The notes beneath the pieces were generated by a model, which made no database searches, had not been told where the DNA came from, and saw nothing but the letters and a program-made list of their open reading frames with translations. Positions 45,266 to 58,292 of a DNA stretch of 64,000 bases are shown here, piece after piece. This DNA is from Rugalucina vietnamica (Eukaryota; Mollusca; Bivalvia; Lucinida; Lucinidae), in the NCBI GenBank assembly GCA_964017185.1, contig OZ024871.1, positions 56,533,226 to 56,597,225 on the forward strand, read 5' to 3'. Position numbers and translations under genes: made by a program. The number at the start of each line of letters is the position of its first letter. Position 1 is the stretch's first letter.

Positions 45266-45501
45266 TAAGCCGCCTCGTGGGAAAACCAACAATGTGGTTT
45301 CCGACCAGGTAAGACACAAACCGACATGTACAGCCACAGAAAAGAGCTAGAAGCTTGAAATTTTGGAGTTAAGTAGCGGTGGAATTGTACTATCCGAGTA
45401 GCGAAAATAAAGGCGCTGATCAGCTTCGCGGTTACCGCGAAGCTGATCTGCGTCTTTGTTTTCGCCTATGCAGATTGTTGGTTTTCCCATGAGGCGGTTC
45501 A
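45266..45501 (-). mobile_element. MITE family M copy, full length
   Basis: 236 bp with an intact core hairpin around CGCGGTTACCGCG and terminal AAGCCGCCTC / GAGGCGGTTC. Confidence 0.8.
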
Positions 45502-45659
45502 TTTATCAAAGGACACTGAACGAGCAATAGTCGCATTATCAGCTGTTTATGTATGTGTATAAATACATATCTTAGAGTATGTTTGTAACAATTGCGAACA
45601 AATTAGACCCTGAACATTAACACAGAAGTATTGTTTTCTTCTTCTTATTCTTATTATTC

Positions 45660-45702
45660 TTTTTTTTTCTTTTCTTCTTCTTCTTCTTCTTCTTCTTCTT
45701 CT
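45660..45702. repeat. (TTC)n microsatellite
   Basis: A T-rich start followed by about ten TTC units. Confidence 0.9.
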
Positions 45703-46306
45703 ATCATAGCTTTTGTCGCGAGCATTCCGAAATTGCATTGCTTCCAACAGTATACTATAACATGCAACCTAAAATACCAGAGTGTCATTTTCAAATTGAC
45801 AAATTACGTGTAATTGGTAGACGATTCCATGTCAAATTATGACAGCCACGCGCTACTGACATTGTAATGTTGTTGAACATCGGCGCAATTCCAACTACAA
45901 TGTATTTTAACAAAAACAACACGATACATTTTAAACTTTACAGTGCAAAAGAAGAACGAAACAAGGGCATTTACCTTTGACCCAAGTGGACGTTATTATG
46001 CATTTATGTCCGAATTATTATAGTCTGGGCATAAGGACTTGAGAAGTATTAAAAAAGTGGCACAGTTTTTAGAGCTCAATTGTGAACGTGAGTGTATCTG
46101 CGTAAAACCATAATCCAGTTTTGTTAAAAACGCATTCCTTAGATCCCATTTAGGCTTAGAAAATGCATTAATCAAAACCGAATGTTTTAATGGTGTAGAA
46201 CAAAATTTGAAACGTTCAGGAACATAATGTGAGCCGAGTCATGACTAAATCAGTAGTACGATCATTGCTTTGTCAAATATTCTGACAAGTTTTGCCATCC
46301 ACTTAC

Positions 46307-46538
46307 TCTGACCAGACCCTTCTGAAACAGTAAGCTTTGAAATATCATTCTTTCTTAATGCCGTCGGTGGAGACCTTGGTTTGACAACGTGTTGGTCCAA
46401 GTTGAACAAGTCATTGCTCGGTGAGTATGCCATACCGTTGGGTTTGTTCCGCGGTCGCTCATAGAGATCGTCAGAAGCTAGTTTTATACTGAAACTATAC
46501 AGTAGCAAAGTTTTTCTTGCGCTCAGCAACGAGAACAT
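46307..46538 (-). CDS. Candidate coding exon of an unrecognised gene, divergent from the type II gene
   Basis: Open frame from ATG at 46538 through ASDDLYERPRNKPNGMAYSP to a strong donor CAGA|GTAAGT after 46307 (77 codons plus one base). An acceptor-like TATAGTTTCAG ending at about 46492 means the exon may instead begin near 46491, inside this frame. Composition (Pro, Ser, charged) looks like a disordered or cytoplasmic segment. No family recognised; neighbouring exons not found. Confidence 0.35.
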
Positions 46539-46879
46539 AAAGTTTAACTAAGCCTGAAAGATTTGTTGTGTTTATTCAAATTCTAAAATACGTTGTAGTT
46601 GCGGCACTAACTACAGCGCATTTCGACTGTTGGTCGGACCATTTTCTACTATGCGCATGTCATATATTTTCCTGCATCTCGGCTTAGTATTGATGGTACC
46701 CTAACAGATAAGAAAATCATCAGAGTGTGGCTTACTGTAGTTGGATATACCTACAGATTCTCTTACCTGTGGATTACAATACACCGGAGAAATGTGACGG
46801 AAGTTTTCATTTTTGCGTTTTATTATTTTTTCACATTGTGGATTAAAGTGCTGATTTTGGAGTAGGGAAAGGGGGCAAA

Positions 46880-47146
46880 ATGGAGGAAAAGACTTGCAAA
46901 AAGCGGTTAGACCAGGGGTCTAAAGCGCAGTCGTTTTGTGTGAGGGTTGGAGGTTATGTGTTTTTATGTGCAACAATAGCGTTATTGGCTTTAATTCTGA
47001 CGTTCACATTGTTGACGTTGGTGGATTATCATAAAACGGTGTTGACGTTACAAAAACGCGTAGAGACGTTGGAATTGACGGTGGAGCAAAATTCTCAAAA
47101 TATGGAACAAATTATAGAAACTTCTGTACAAAATATACTTGAAAAG
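46880..47146 (+). CDS. First coding exon of a type II membrane protein with coiled coil
   Basis: 89 codons from an ATG in good context (CAAAATGG). A basic cytoplasmic segment (1-24) with no signal peptide, one strong membrane helix at about 25-50 (YVFLCATIALLALILTFTLL), then a heptad-like segment at about 52-89 (TLQKRVETLELTVEQNSQNM). Donor GAAAAG|GTGAGC, phase 0. Joined to 51384-51459 it resembles the start of membrane-anchored collagens or other collagen-bearing type II proteins (MACIT collagens, ectodysplasin, gliomedin-like, scavenger receptors). The family is not settled because the remaining exons were not found. Confidence 0.72.
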
Positions 47147-47269
47147 GTGAGCTTTAAATGTTACACAAAGAACTCAGCATAAACAACGCAGGATATTTCA
47201 CAAAGTAAAATTATAATGCAAAATGAGAGGACCAAGAAAAATGCGCATCCACTGAGTGGAATCACTTGG

Positions 47270-47505
<236 letters not shown>

Positions 47506-47876
47506 CCAAAGGTTTTTATACAAGTTGATCTACGTCAAAGAAAAACAACTGGTTATACTTGATCTCGTGGCTTTAAGGCAGTACAACGACTGAAATTATT
47601 TCTTCAAAGCTAATGATTGAAAATTAGCATTAAGAACGTCAGGCAATTATGGCATATTTTAAACAAGGCGTACCTGTTTATCTATACTGATGGAATTTTA
47701 TCTTGATAAAATTTGTTTGTGTACCAAGTTTCCGGATGATGTTCGAAATTGCATGTAGACCGACGGTCAGTCGAACTTGACATTGATTCTGTAAACGAGT
47801 TTATTTTCACGAGCGAATTTATTATCACGAGAAAGAAAAATTCGAGAAAATGAATCTATGCAAAGGCGTCTATTTA

Positions 47877-47922
47877 GACGAACGACCAGTGTACATTGTG
47901 TCGTACACTGGTCGTTCGTCTC
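47877..47922. repeat. Perfect 19-bp-stem hairpin
   Basis: AGACGAACGACCAGTGTAC and GTACACTGGTCGTTCGTCT are separated by eight bases. No gene ends here, so it is more likely a foldback element core than a terminator. Confidence 0.7.
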
Positions 47923-48521
47923 TCATTAATGAAAAAGACCATCAGATTCGTGCGGATCGGTGAGTTGGTGACTAGGCGAATTCTAGCTCTAGTCTGTCGG
48001 TTGCAAGTAAAGCAAGTCAATGTCATGGTATACGAATGTACACTATTCTGGCATTCTTTGCATTTTCATAGGCTACTTCTTCATCCCGCGAAAGCAAGTG
48101 GCCGCAAAATCCGTTGAATCATGTAATGCCGGTGCATAACGGTGTTCTTCGAGTACTGCAAAAGCAAATGTTTATGACAATGCACGTCGTACAACAGCAG
48201 TGGTTATGCCTCAGGAATTTGAAACTTCCCTCCCCACATTTTCTTTCATACTCTTAAACGTCGAGTAGTCAGTGTTTTTCTGTCTTTTCAAATTCTATTT
48301 TAAAAAATTAGAGGATGTGCAAATTAAAAACTCGTATCATCTTCTCTACGGTTCATTTCATGGGCATCTATAACCACGTGCGCTAGAATTTATAGACATA
48401 AATCATTACAGAAGGCTTTAAATAGAAGGAAACTTCGTAGCAATGCATGTAGACACAGAAGTCATCGTCACAAATAGCAATGCACCTCTGTTTTACATGC
48501 CTTTCAGAAAGTGATACCAAT

Positions 48522-48622
48522 AACACAGAAATAAGCAATGAAATGATGCAACCAGAACGAAAGTCCCACTCAAAAACTCGAGGTGGGAAACACTAAATTT
48601 ACAATCAGGAGAACATAGTGTA
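48522..48622 (+). repeat. Dispersed repeat R, copy 4
   Basis: AATAAGCAATGAAATGATGC, CCAGAACGAAAGTCCCACTC and GGTGGGAAACACTAAATTTA match copy 1 closely. Confidence 0.5.
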
Positions 48623-49186
48623 AGCCAAGTCGAAATGTCATTAAGACGAAATGGTTTTAGACGAAATGTCCTGCACCCGCTATTTCCCAATAGGTGACCA
48701 CTCAGTTAACCGGACTTAATACATGTATATGAAAATGTACCTAAATGTATATCTTCATTTCTAGTCACGTTTGACAGACTATTATGACATTTATCTCACC
48801 AGTTCTTACTACACGTACAGTATGATACAATTGCTCATAATGCTACTAATAAAACATTATCTGCACATGCTTTGCAGACATTTACTACATAACTAATTAC
48901 GCCCTTAACGCTCTTAGGATGGTAATTCATTACAAACAAAATAACTGAGTTAAATCGCGTCGGCTTTATATTAAGTTTCCAAGAATTTATAAGGATTAAA
49001 ATATCATTATTTCAAATCAACTAGTTTCTAAGTGTACTAAAAGTTTACAACTTTTCTAGAGGGTTCGAGTTCTTACTCATAGTTTATAGTTTTGAATAAA
49101 CGCATTTAATGAATTTTGCTCCGCAGCTTAGTAGTGCAGTAGTTGCTCTTGGTGAAAATACCATAGCTTGCTTGAATTGATGTTTA
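48623..49186. other. Intron-like sequence, nothing recognised
   Basis: Lies between exons 1 and 2 of the type II gene; no further exon found. Confidence 0.5.
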
Positions 49187-49472
49187 ACGTACCAGTCAAC
49201 AGAAAATGTCATGTCGGTACGTTGCCTTCATTTTATGGGACTTTTACCCAAAAATGAGGATGTCATGACATCCAACAGGTGCTTACAGTATAACCATTCA
49301 ACTAAGCCACAAAGGCTTATTTGTATGGATGTTTTGACTTGAACCACTTTTCATAGGCAGGCTCACACCAGAGCGGTTGATGATGATCAATCAGTAGCGT
49401 ATACATGTAAGCTTTGCCTGGAGGCACAAGCAGCACATCTATTTCTTTAGGCTCCATTTGGCGGGCACCCAG
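49187..49472 (+). repeat. Dispersed repeat Q, copy 1
   Basis: Shares blocks with 59920-60150 in the same order and orientation: CAGTCAACAG, GTCATGACATCCAA, AAGCTTTGCCTGGAGGCACA, ATCTATTTCTTTAGGC. Confidence 0.65.
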
Positions 49473-51383
49473 CCTTATTCAAGCGTAGACTCAAGTGCAT
49501 TTTAATGATTTCATACATTGGCATATAAACTGCTCCTCCTTCTTCTTCTTCTTCTTCTTGATTTTGTATTCTTCGTTCTTCCAGTTCTTATCAGAAAAGT
49601 TTGATCTTTTATTGTCTTTCTTTCCAAATATATGTAAGGTATGGTCCATTTGTATGCACATTTTGTTGTTCTCTGACTTTTGTTCTCAACTTCTCTTTGA
49701 ACCTTCCTACCATCCCAGTATAATCACATTCCAAATTTTACTTGCAATGAGGCGTAACAAATATTTATTAAAAGCACTCTGAACCGGGGTCACAGATGAC
49801 CGTGAAATGAACCTGAACTTGAGTAAAGCTTTATTTGCCCTCACTCTTCATCCTAAATAAGACAAAGAGCCACCAGCATTAGAACATGCAGATAAAGTAA
49901 AACAAAATAGTTTATTTAAGGGTTTACCCAATTCGCTAGACAGAAATAAGGAAGCTGTCAGTTGCCATGGTGCGGGTCCAAAACCCTTCACCCATAAACT
50001 GCTTCATATCAGTTTGACTGAAGTTGTCTGAAATATCCTCAAGATATTGCTGTTTGATAGTATTAGGGACTCACAGATTGAGCTCACGGATGGGCTTCGG
50101 CTAGAGCCCATCTTATAAAAGCATTGTCAGCCTTTGGCTCAAATGAAATAAAGGCTGCCTTCCTTTCAATGTTTTTGCTGCTTCCAAACGACCAAACTTT
50201 TATATTTTATTTGCACATATAATGCTGTACCGAGTTTCGTCTGTAAACTTGCACAGCGTCTGCTCTCAATTTAGAGCAGACCGGCACTTATTTATTTTTT
50301 CCATGAAAACATTTCATAAACATGATTGTTACTAATTGTAAACATGATGTTTTCCTTAGAATATTATTACAAGTTAATCAAGTGCATGAAACAGACCAGT
50401 GTTTCATTTAAGGTTAACTGAATTGGCTCCATATTGCAAGACAAATAAATATTCCATTTCGCGTTTTATGTTCTATGCTGTCGGTGCATCAGACAGACAT
50501 GTGATTGACAGAATCTCTCCAAAATCCGCTGAAGCTTTGAAGATTACATCAGCTAAATCAACAATCCAGAATTTTGAAAAAATCTAAAAATGCATCTTCA
50601 ATCAGAACAGGAAATGTTTACATATTGTCGAGATTATATAAAGCTTTCGAGGACTTGCAATCTCAAATCCAGTCGTGATAATGCGTTTCGTATAGAAAAT
50701 ACACAGAAAATGCATTCTTCATTAAATCACAGACACCGATGGATGATTGTATAAGCATGCCTTACACACTTGTGGTGCCGTGGACCTTGTAAACAGGAAT
50801 ATTCTCCAGCCTATTGGACAAAACTTAAAATCTTGATCAAGTAATCTTGAATGCTTTTGGCTGTATTTGGAACCAAAATCCTAGTACCAAAACCATTATT
50901 GGTTCCAAAGCCAAAGCAAAGCGGCAAAAGTAAACTAAGAACCAAAGCCCCATTGTATACTTTTTGTTTCGGTCATGCAGTTGCACTGTGGTATAGAAGC
51001 TGCCACTGAATCATTTTAGAGGGGAGAAAAAAGTACCGCATTATTCAGATGCTGATTAGACTCTCATTAAGGTTTTTAGATTTTTTAAGAATCTAAAATG
51101 GTTTAAGGGAATTCAGTATATAATACTGATACTGTTATATGAGTCATTGTTTATAGTAAGTTATACTCAGGGAGGGCTGGTGATTAGATTGTGTCGTCAT
51201 TGGTGTGTTTTCTTTTCAGAGTCCTATAAAAGTTTTGAAAGTCATATGAATAAAGAAGAGACATATGTCACGACAGTACAATGTTCACAACATTTGTATA
51301 ACAACACGTGCATAGTCATAACTACAGTACTGCCAGTATTGCTAACTTCACATATCTTTAATATCTTTATCTTTATTTTTCAG
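49473..51383. other. Intron of the type II gene, nothing recognised
   Basis: Contains a short (CTT)n at 49541-49558 and AT-rich sequence, no exon supported. Confidence 0.55.
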
Positions 51384-51459
51384 AAATCCAAATCATTACC
51401 ATCAAGAGAAGCAAAATTACGGCGGGTTGTCAGACAAACAAAATGTGATTGTCCAGCAG
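51384..51459 (+). CDS. Second exon of the type II protein; probable start of a collagenous stretch
   Basis: 25 codons plus one base: KSKSLPSREAKLRRVVRQTK then CDCPA and a split codon beginning with G. Acceptor TTATTTTTCAG, donor GCAG|GTGAGT. The basic run with RVVR could be a furin-type cleavage site, and C-x-C-P-A-G is a common lead-in to Gly-X-Y repeats, with phase-1 split Gly codons typical of collagen exons. No Gly-X-Y exon was found downstream in the window. Confidence 0.6.
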
Positions 51460-54400
51460 GTGAGTTCTAGTATGAAATATACTAAAATATATACTCTCTC
51501 ACACCATTTTGTGATTAATCACTGACACATCGTTTTGAATTGAAACTTCAGTAGACGATGATACTTCACGACAATGCTGCGTTAAACAGACCGGGAAAAA
51601 ATAAAGTTGACACATGAGATTACAAGTTGGCTTCTTTAAAAAGAAACCAATGAAAAGGTCAGCAGCCGTTTGTTATAAGAGATTCCTTTTGCTCTAGATT
51701 TCAGTGTTGTTGATTCTCTGGTTTGTCATTAATTTCGATTCTCATATGTTTCAGTTTCGTTTCCTATACATGAATGTCGTTTTTTGTTATGAACGCTTGA
51801 CCAGTGTGTGTATCTGTCACTCAAGGCATTGACCAAAATTTCTGATGTTATGGAATCAAAGCCAATACTAAAGGGAACACGATTACAATCAATATGTCGA
51901 TGTGTAGAAAACCATTTTGCAGTGCAGTCAATTTGTGACAGAGTTCTGAATTTTGACCTGCAGCCACACTACCAGAAACAGACCCATGGGACCGATATGA
52001 TGGACTAAAAGTCAGCCATATATCTGTACCCCTCGTCAGGGTATCTACGATCTAAACCTAGATGCGCTATGATAAGCAGTCACCACGATCGAGACTGCTT
52101 GCTAGATTTTACCGCTATTTGACGGGGAGTGTCAAAATTGATAAATTTAATTGATTGCGGTTAACTGTCTAGTCAGTATAGACGGGTTCACTAGTTTTTA
52201 TTAAGCGCTTTATGTGACAAAACGCGTAATTGGGAGAGAGCAGTCGATCATGGGTAGAATTTTCTTCAAATGGATAGTAAACACTGTGGAAAAGGTCCGA
52301 GGGACACCAAAGCGGATTCATTCAGCGTCCACAGGTATTCTTTCCAATAAATTCCAAGTATGTATTGCTGCATTGAGGGACACTCGCTACAACCCTGATC
52401 ATCTTGTTGCAGCGCTAAAATCAGGAGATCACGACTTTGTTTGTGAATATTACGTATGGTAGCTAAAACGTTCGTCAAGCGTAAGATCATCGCATAAATA
52501 TTACGTGTGCTTGCATATCCATTCTTATGGAAATTAAATGTTGGCAAGTAATTTGCCAACATCGTAATATCTATCTATTGTTGTATAATGGGTAATGAAT
52601 AAAGTCTGGGTTCCCAGATGCATTGCCAAAATGCTTAAATAGATCCGAAGAAATGACAGAGGTTGGGATTTTACCACTGCCTGTCAATAGTCTAACCTAT
52701 TCAGTCAGAGAGGTATTCAATGACAATGTAGCCCACCAAATTTAAAGTAACTATTAATCATGAAATCAAATGCCCAACAAGTGATTTTTTAAATGCCTGT
52801 GATAGGGACTATCAACTGTCCACTATTATAGTATGCAGGAAATATACACTGGAGAACGGTGACATTTTTTTAAATTCAGTTTTACGTCCCTTTCAAGATT
52901 ATTTCAGCTCATATGAGACGGGATCGGTGACAAGACTAAGCAGAACAAACTTGTGGCCAGTTTATAAGCTGAATTCTTAGAAATCTTAGGAAAAGCATTG
53001 TACAACGGTTTCCACACACTACAGTAGACTTGGTTATAAAGGTATTTCTTTCATCCAGATTTTGGCATTGTCTCTACTCCGTCGCATACATGCATTTGAA
53101 ACTGCTTTCAATTCAGAACACTGGCACATGAATGTGTATGTGTTTGGTTCATTTCATCGAAATAAATATTTAAAAACAAAAATAAGACTAACAAGCGAAA
53201 GTTTCTTCAAAGAAAAATTCCAGGTACAAGACCTCTGTGAATTACGATAAACAAGATGATAATTTATTACCATTGCGTTATCTCTCTAATGCAGAATAAG
53301 GTCATTCAACGTATAAATTGGAGAAGAACTATTTTTGTACCACTAAATGGTTTCGGGACTTTGACAAAACCGGCACTTTCTTAATTGTAAAGTTCTCACG
53401 ATCTGTGACTGTGAGCAAACCGTCTGAGGCAATGGATGAGTCGGAAACGGTCGGGGGCTAGGTACCCATCACCGTCGCGTTGACACTTGCTCCTACATAG
53501 CACTGGTTAAAGTACTCTGGAAGCGATGATTGTGTGACTCCGTCCCGACATGATCGACAAGGTATATTCTAGACTGGAAAATTAAATAAAGAAGCAAACA
53601 ACTAAAGTACCGGTATATCCTTGTAAACACTGGTCGTGTGATAAAAGGGGATCTTAATTCCATGGGTATGATAGCATGATGGTAACACATAGTTGTTGGC
53701 CAGCTGTGGTAATTTGTCTTCATTGCAATAACGCGGCTACGGCTGTTTTGTGCCGATTGACAGGCAGGTAAATTTGGTCAGTCGGTGAAAACAAGTGGAT
53801 TGGATAGTAACAGAAAATCGGCAACAAAAGAAAAGAAAATCTAATAAAAATCATGTCGGAGAATGCAACCTGTTTTCTTTACCATGTCATATCTATCGCC
53901 TAGATACCATGTTAAAATGCCAGGTCAATGTTTGAAATGTCTCAGAGTTCGAAAATCAGGGACGTACTAGCAGATCATTCTAATGCCATCAGATACTGAC
54001 AAAGAAACTTATAATAATATTTTAAAACCACCTTGTAAGAAATGAGTTGGCTGGACGCATCCTCGCAGACCTACATACTGGCTTCCTTGATACCGTTTAA
54101 CCTCTTTGGCGTGATCCTTTCCAAGAAAAGCGGTAAGTCAAACCGTCCATTATGTTTATAAGGCTCAAAATGTTTATTTTTCCGGACATTGGGTGCCATT
54201 CTGTCGGGAAGACGTCACATAATTTGGAACTGAACAATTAAGCCAACAAATGAACGAACCAAAACACCAGTCCTGTTTAACCATGACGAATAACCTTTCA
54301 TCCATCTTTTCTTAAGGATGCTCTTTGGAGTAATCATATGATAAGAAGAAAAGCTAATGAATGGTGTTATTAGCCCCATAGGTTTCTCTAGAATCTATTT

Positions 54401-54573
54401 CCTGACCGGTTGCTGAATATCTCTCCTACTTACTGAATACCTGTGTCCATCAAACCTGTCTGCTAGATAGTATGTAGAGAAATACCTAGTGTATCTCTGG
54501 CTTAACGATATTCTAATTGAACTGCCACATAAGAAACTTGTGACAGTTTTGGCTTTTACTGTAGTAGTAGCCG

Positions 54574-54607
<34 letters not shown>

Positions 54608-55164
54608 GTAGTAGTAGTAGTAGTAGTGGTACTAGTAGTGCCAGGGATCCTTTACATAAACGTACTTATGTTATTCTAATGTCAAACTAAGCATCAAAGT
54701 ACACGTGTATAACAAAGCCTCATACTTTCAAACCAACATGGATTATTGACGTCAAAATGCATGTCTTGTTTCTGTTTGCATTTTTAACTAATTTGTTCTG
54801 GCAAGGATGAGAACAGCTGGTTTTAATAAATTTATTTTAAGTGAGTTCAGTTACGGACGCTGGAAATTTGACGGCCTGATATGATAAATAATGTTCCTAC
54901 TTCAAGAAGATAAGGATATTGGCTACTCGTGTGCCAAGCAAAATTAGCTCAGAAAATTTTACTTGAAAGCACTCCAGATATTCGCTTGCAATATGTGAAT
55001 AAATCATTGTTGCATTAATAATTGCCAAATGATTAAGTTGATCCAGTAGTTCTCATTCAGGTCTTGAAACTTCACTTGATGTTCAAATATTTGTATCATA
55101 TCTGCTTGTCTTAGAATGATCACGTACTTGAACTTCCTTTAGAATGTTTTTAATCATGTCTGTC
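51460..55164. other. Presumed intron, no exon found
   Basis: Searched by eye for Gly-X-Y coding in all frames without success. Frames near 52214 and 53062 show no family similarity. Confidence 0.5.
54574..54637. repeat. (ATT)n then (AGT)n compound microsatellite
   Basis: About eleven ATT units change to AGT units within one run. Confidence 0.9.
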
Positions 55165-55302
55165 TGCCCGTTACCACTGACGACATTTAATGCAAATGTT
55201 ACATAATGTCCCGTATCAGCGTTTGTCTCATCATGCCCGTTACCACTGAAGACATTTAATGCAAATGTTACATAATGTCCCGTATCAGCGTTTGTCTCAT
55301 CA
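55165..55302. repeat. 69-bp tandem duplication
   Basis: TGCCCGTTACCACTGA through GTATCAGCGTTTGTCTCATC occurs twice in tandem with one visible mismatch. Confidence 0.85.
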
Positions 55303-56389
55303 GTTCTCCCACTTTGTAGCCGTTACCTAATCATGGTGATGTCATAGTTTGTAACTTTCTTTAGCAGATCATAGAATTTGCTACCTATTTGGTAACAGTT
55401 CGCGGTGCTCACCGGTCAGCTGAGGATGCCCACGCAAGTGGGGATGCATATGCATCCTTCGTGTAGCTTGTGTCTGTGAATTGTGGCTTTTCTTTTTCCT
55501 AGAATTGGGTGTATGGGAATAGGCATCATATGATGTTCCAAAAGCTTCTTGTATCTTTGTTCCTTCAGTGGTATCACGGCAAAGACAAATTGGCACAGCT
55601 GGGTTTGCTAGTAGCTCTATCGAGTTGTCAGTTATTTGTCAGGATAAGATTTTTACAATGGAATTTCTTCGAAATAAAAAATATGATTTATACGCATACC
55701 TTAAGCATTTCCAATGATGCAAGCTGTATAAGTAGTGCTGGGGTTCAAAGCTTACCGGTGTTTGAGCAGCGTATGAGTACAATGAGCAAATATGTTAAAT
55801 TCTTGAACGGGTGGTTTGTAGTGCGATTAAAGGTAGCATATACCACATTTGGTTGGGTGGATATATACGAATTTCCACCAAAATGGCTATTGCGAATTGA
55901 CTGGGTTTCCGATGATTTTTTTAATAATTCACGGTCAAAAATTTTGAAACTGACAGGTGTACACGGTGGTAACAATACAACAAAACAATTGAAAGCATAC
56001 ATTTCCAGAAAATGCCTCCAAAGGGCGTGATAGTATGTAAACTATATGTTTAAATTGAAAGTGTATTTTATTTTATCTCCTATCTACCTGTATAGATATG
56101 GTGATTGAGACTGCAGTGTTCCAATAATTTGGCAGACTACCTTCTACTTATCTCTGGTTTAGAGGTCGTTAGTGTCAGGTTTTATTACAACACGCATTAT
56201 GCTCAGACAGTTTGAACAATTAAAAGAAGAACATCTTGTCTGCTCTCAACAGATGTACTCACATACTCACTAAACGTTTCATTGAACAAGCCAACCTGTG
56301 GTGTACCTGTTGTTTTTACGTCAAAGTTTAAATAGGAACCATAGCTTCGTCTACACGTCCATGAACCGAACTTCTCATTACCAAAACTC

Positions 56390-58292
56390 TTGCCCATGCA
56401 ATACACAGTGATTTCTAAATTTGCAAAAATTCAATATTTTCTGTAGAAAATTTTCGATATTTTTCTTATTTTTAGCTCACCTGAGCCGAAGGCTCATAGG
56501 TGAGCTTATAGTATACCCATGCTCCGGCGTCCGTCCGTCGTCCGTCCGTCGTCGTCCACAATTTCAAAGATCTTCTTCTCTGAAACCGCTGGGCCGATTG
56601 TTCTCATATTACACATACACCATCTACAGGTAGGGGGAAAGAATAATTGTGTTTTTTGTTTTGATCGGATAAGGACTCTGGTTGCTATGGCAACTTATGC
56701 TTCCCATAGACTTATAATGGAAAAAAGTGAAAATTGCCAGTTTTTGCTGTCTTGTTGGAGATATTTGAATTTTGTTTTTGCAGAAATGTTTATTGAGTAG
56801 TCCTCTACGTTTCATGTGACTTTTGTCCTAATCCTTCATTTTGATTGGTTGCAGGGGCCCCATATAGGGCAAAATTTCGAAAAACATTCAAAAATCTTCT
56901 TCTCAGAAACTGTCAAGGGGATGAAGCCTATACTTTGTATACATGTTCCTGACAGTGGCCTCTACATGATTTGTGTTTTTTATTCCAGGCGGATAAGAAC
57001 TCTGGTTGCTATGGCAACTTATAGTTTCCATAGACTTATAATGGGAAAAGTGGAAATCGGCTATTTTTCCGCTAAAATTGCAGACATTTGAATTTTGTTT
57101 TTGCAGAAATGTTTATTGAGTAGTGTTTGACGTTTCTTGTGAGTTTTGTCCTAATCCTTTATTTTGATTGGTTGCTGGTGCCCCATAAAGGGCAAAATTT
57201 TGAGAGAAAAAAAAAACATTCAAAAATCTTCTCCTCAGAAACTGTCAAGTGGATGAATCCTGTACTTTTTATGCATGTTCCTGACAGTAGCCTCTACATA
57301 ATTTGTGTTTTTTATTCCAGTCGGATAAGAACTCTGGTTGCTATGGTAACTTTATTAAAGTTTCCATAGACTTATAATGGGAAAAGTGGAAATTAGCTAT
57401 TTTTTGAAAAATATTGCAGCCTGAGATCTGAAAAGTGGTAGATGCAAACAACTAATGGATTAGATGAAGGTATATGATTAATTTAGGTCAAGGTCATCTC
57501 TTGACCTTGGCCGGTCTGTCGTCCATACACACTTTTCAAAGATTTTTTCTCTGAAACCACTTGGCCAATCAAAGCCAAATTTTATATGAAGCATCTATAG
57601 GAAGTGGGAACCAATGTATATATAAATAATCTAGGTCACATGACCAAGATGGCCGCCATGCTCATATACGGTAAAAACCCTTAAAATATCTTCTTCTCCA
57701 GAACCGGTGAACCGATTTCAACGAAACTTTGCATGAAGTATGGATGACTCAAGTACTACAATGTATGTATAAAACATGACCCTGTGGTGACCTTGACTTA
57801 TTTTATGGCAAGGTCGTCAATGCATTTGAATGGGGAAACCTTTTACAATGTCATTTTAAGTGAAAGGGCAGTAGGACTGAAATTTAATGATTCTGAAAAA
57901 AAAGGACCCCAGGGGCTCATCTGCTTTTAAAATGTTATTTGAAGGGGAAAATCAGCAGGAAATTGACAAATGGACAGAATATTGATTATTCTGAAAAAAG
58001 AAAATGGCCCAAGGGCTTCATCTGTTAAATACCATAATATTCAAATATGTTTATTGGTATATGAAGCAGATCTCAGGTGAGCGGTTACAGGACCATTGGT
58101 CCTCTGTTGTTTTTTTTTTCTCAAAACGTAGATTGTGGGTACACGTTAGAACCGCCTCGGCGAGGCGGTTCTAACGAGTACCCGCAATCTATGTTTTGGA
58201 GCAAAACTAAGAAAAATAGGAATACCCCCTGCAAACCCCCTGTTTTACTATATAAAAGTGGGGGTTAATGGGGTATTCAGTGCACGGGCATG
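56390..58292 (-). mobile_element. Hairpin MITE family H copy split by Helentron-like copy 3
   Basis: Left part 56390-56473 (TTGCCCATGCAATACACAG...CTTATTTTT) and right part 58107-58292 (TCAAAACGTAGATTGTGGG...GCACGGGCATG) together form one MITE of about 270 bp. Confidence 0.8.
56474..58106 (+). mobile_element. Helentron-like non-autonomous element, copy 3
   Basis: Same 5' hairpin and 3' palindrome. The body differs: two units with LVAMATY-like shadows near 56640 and 56990-57300, then one unit like those of copy 2. Inserted in a T-run of a hairpin MITE, whose halves remain on each side. Confidence 0.75.

Noticed and set aside
55509-56030. 173-codon open frame on the + strand, the longest in the right third
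   Set aside because: No recognisable family, no splice context, AT-driven composition; likely chance.
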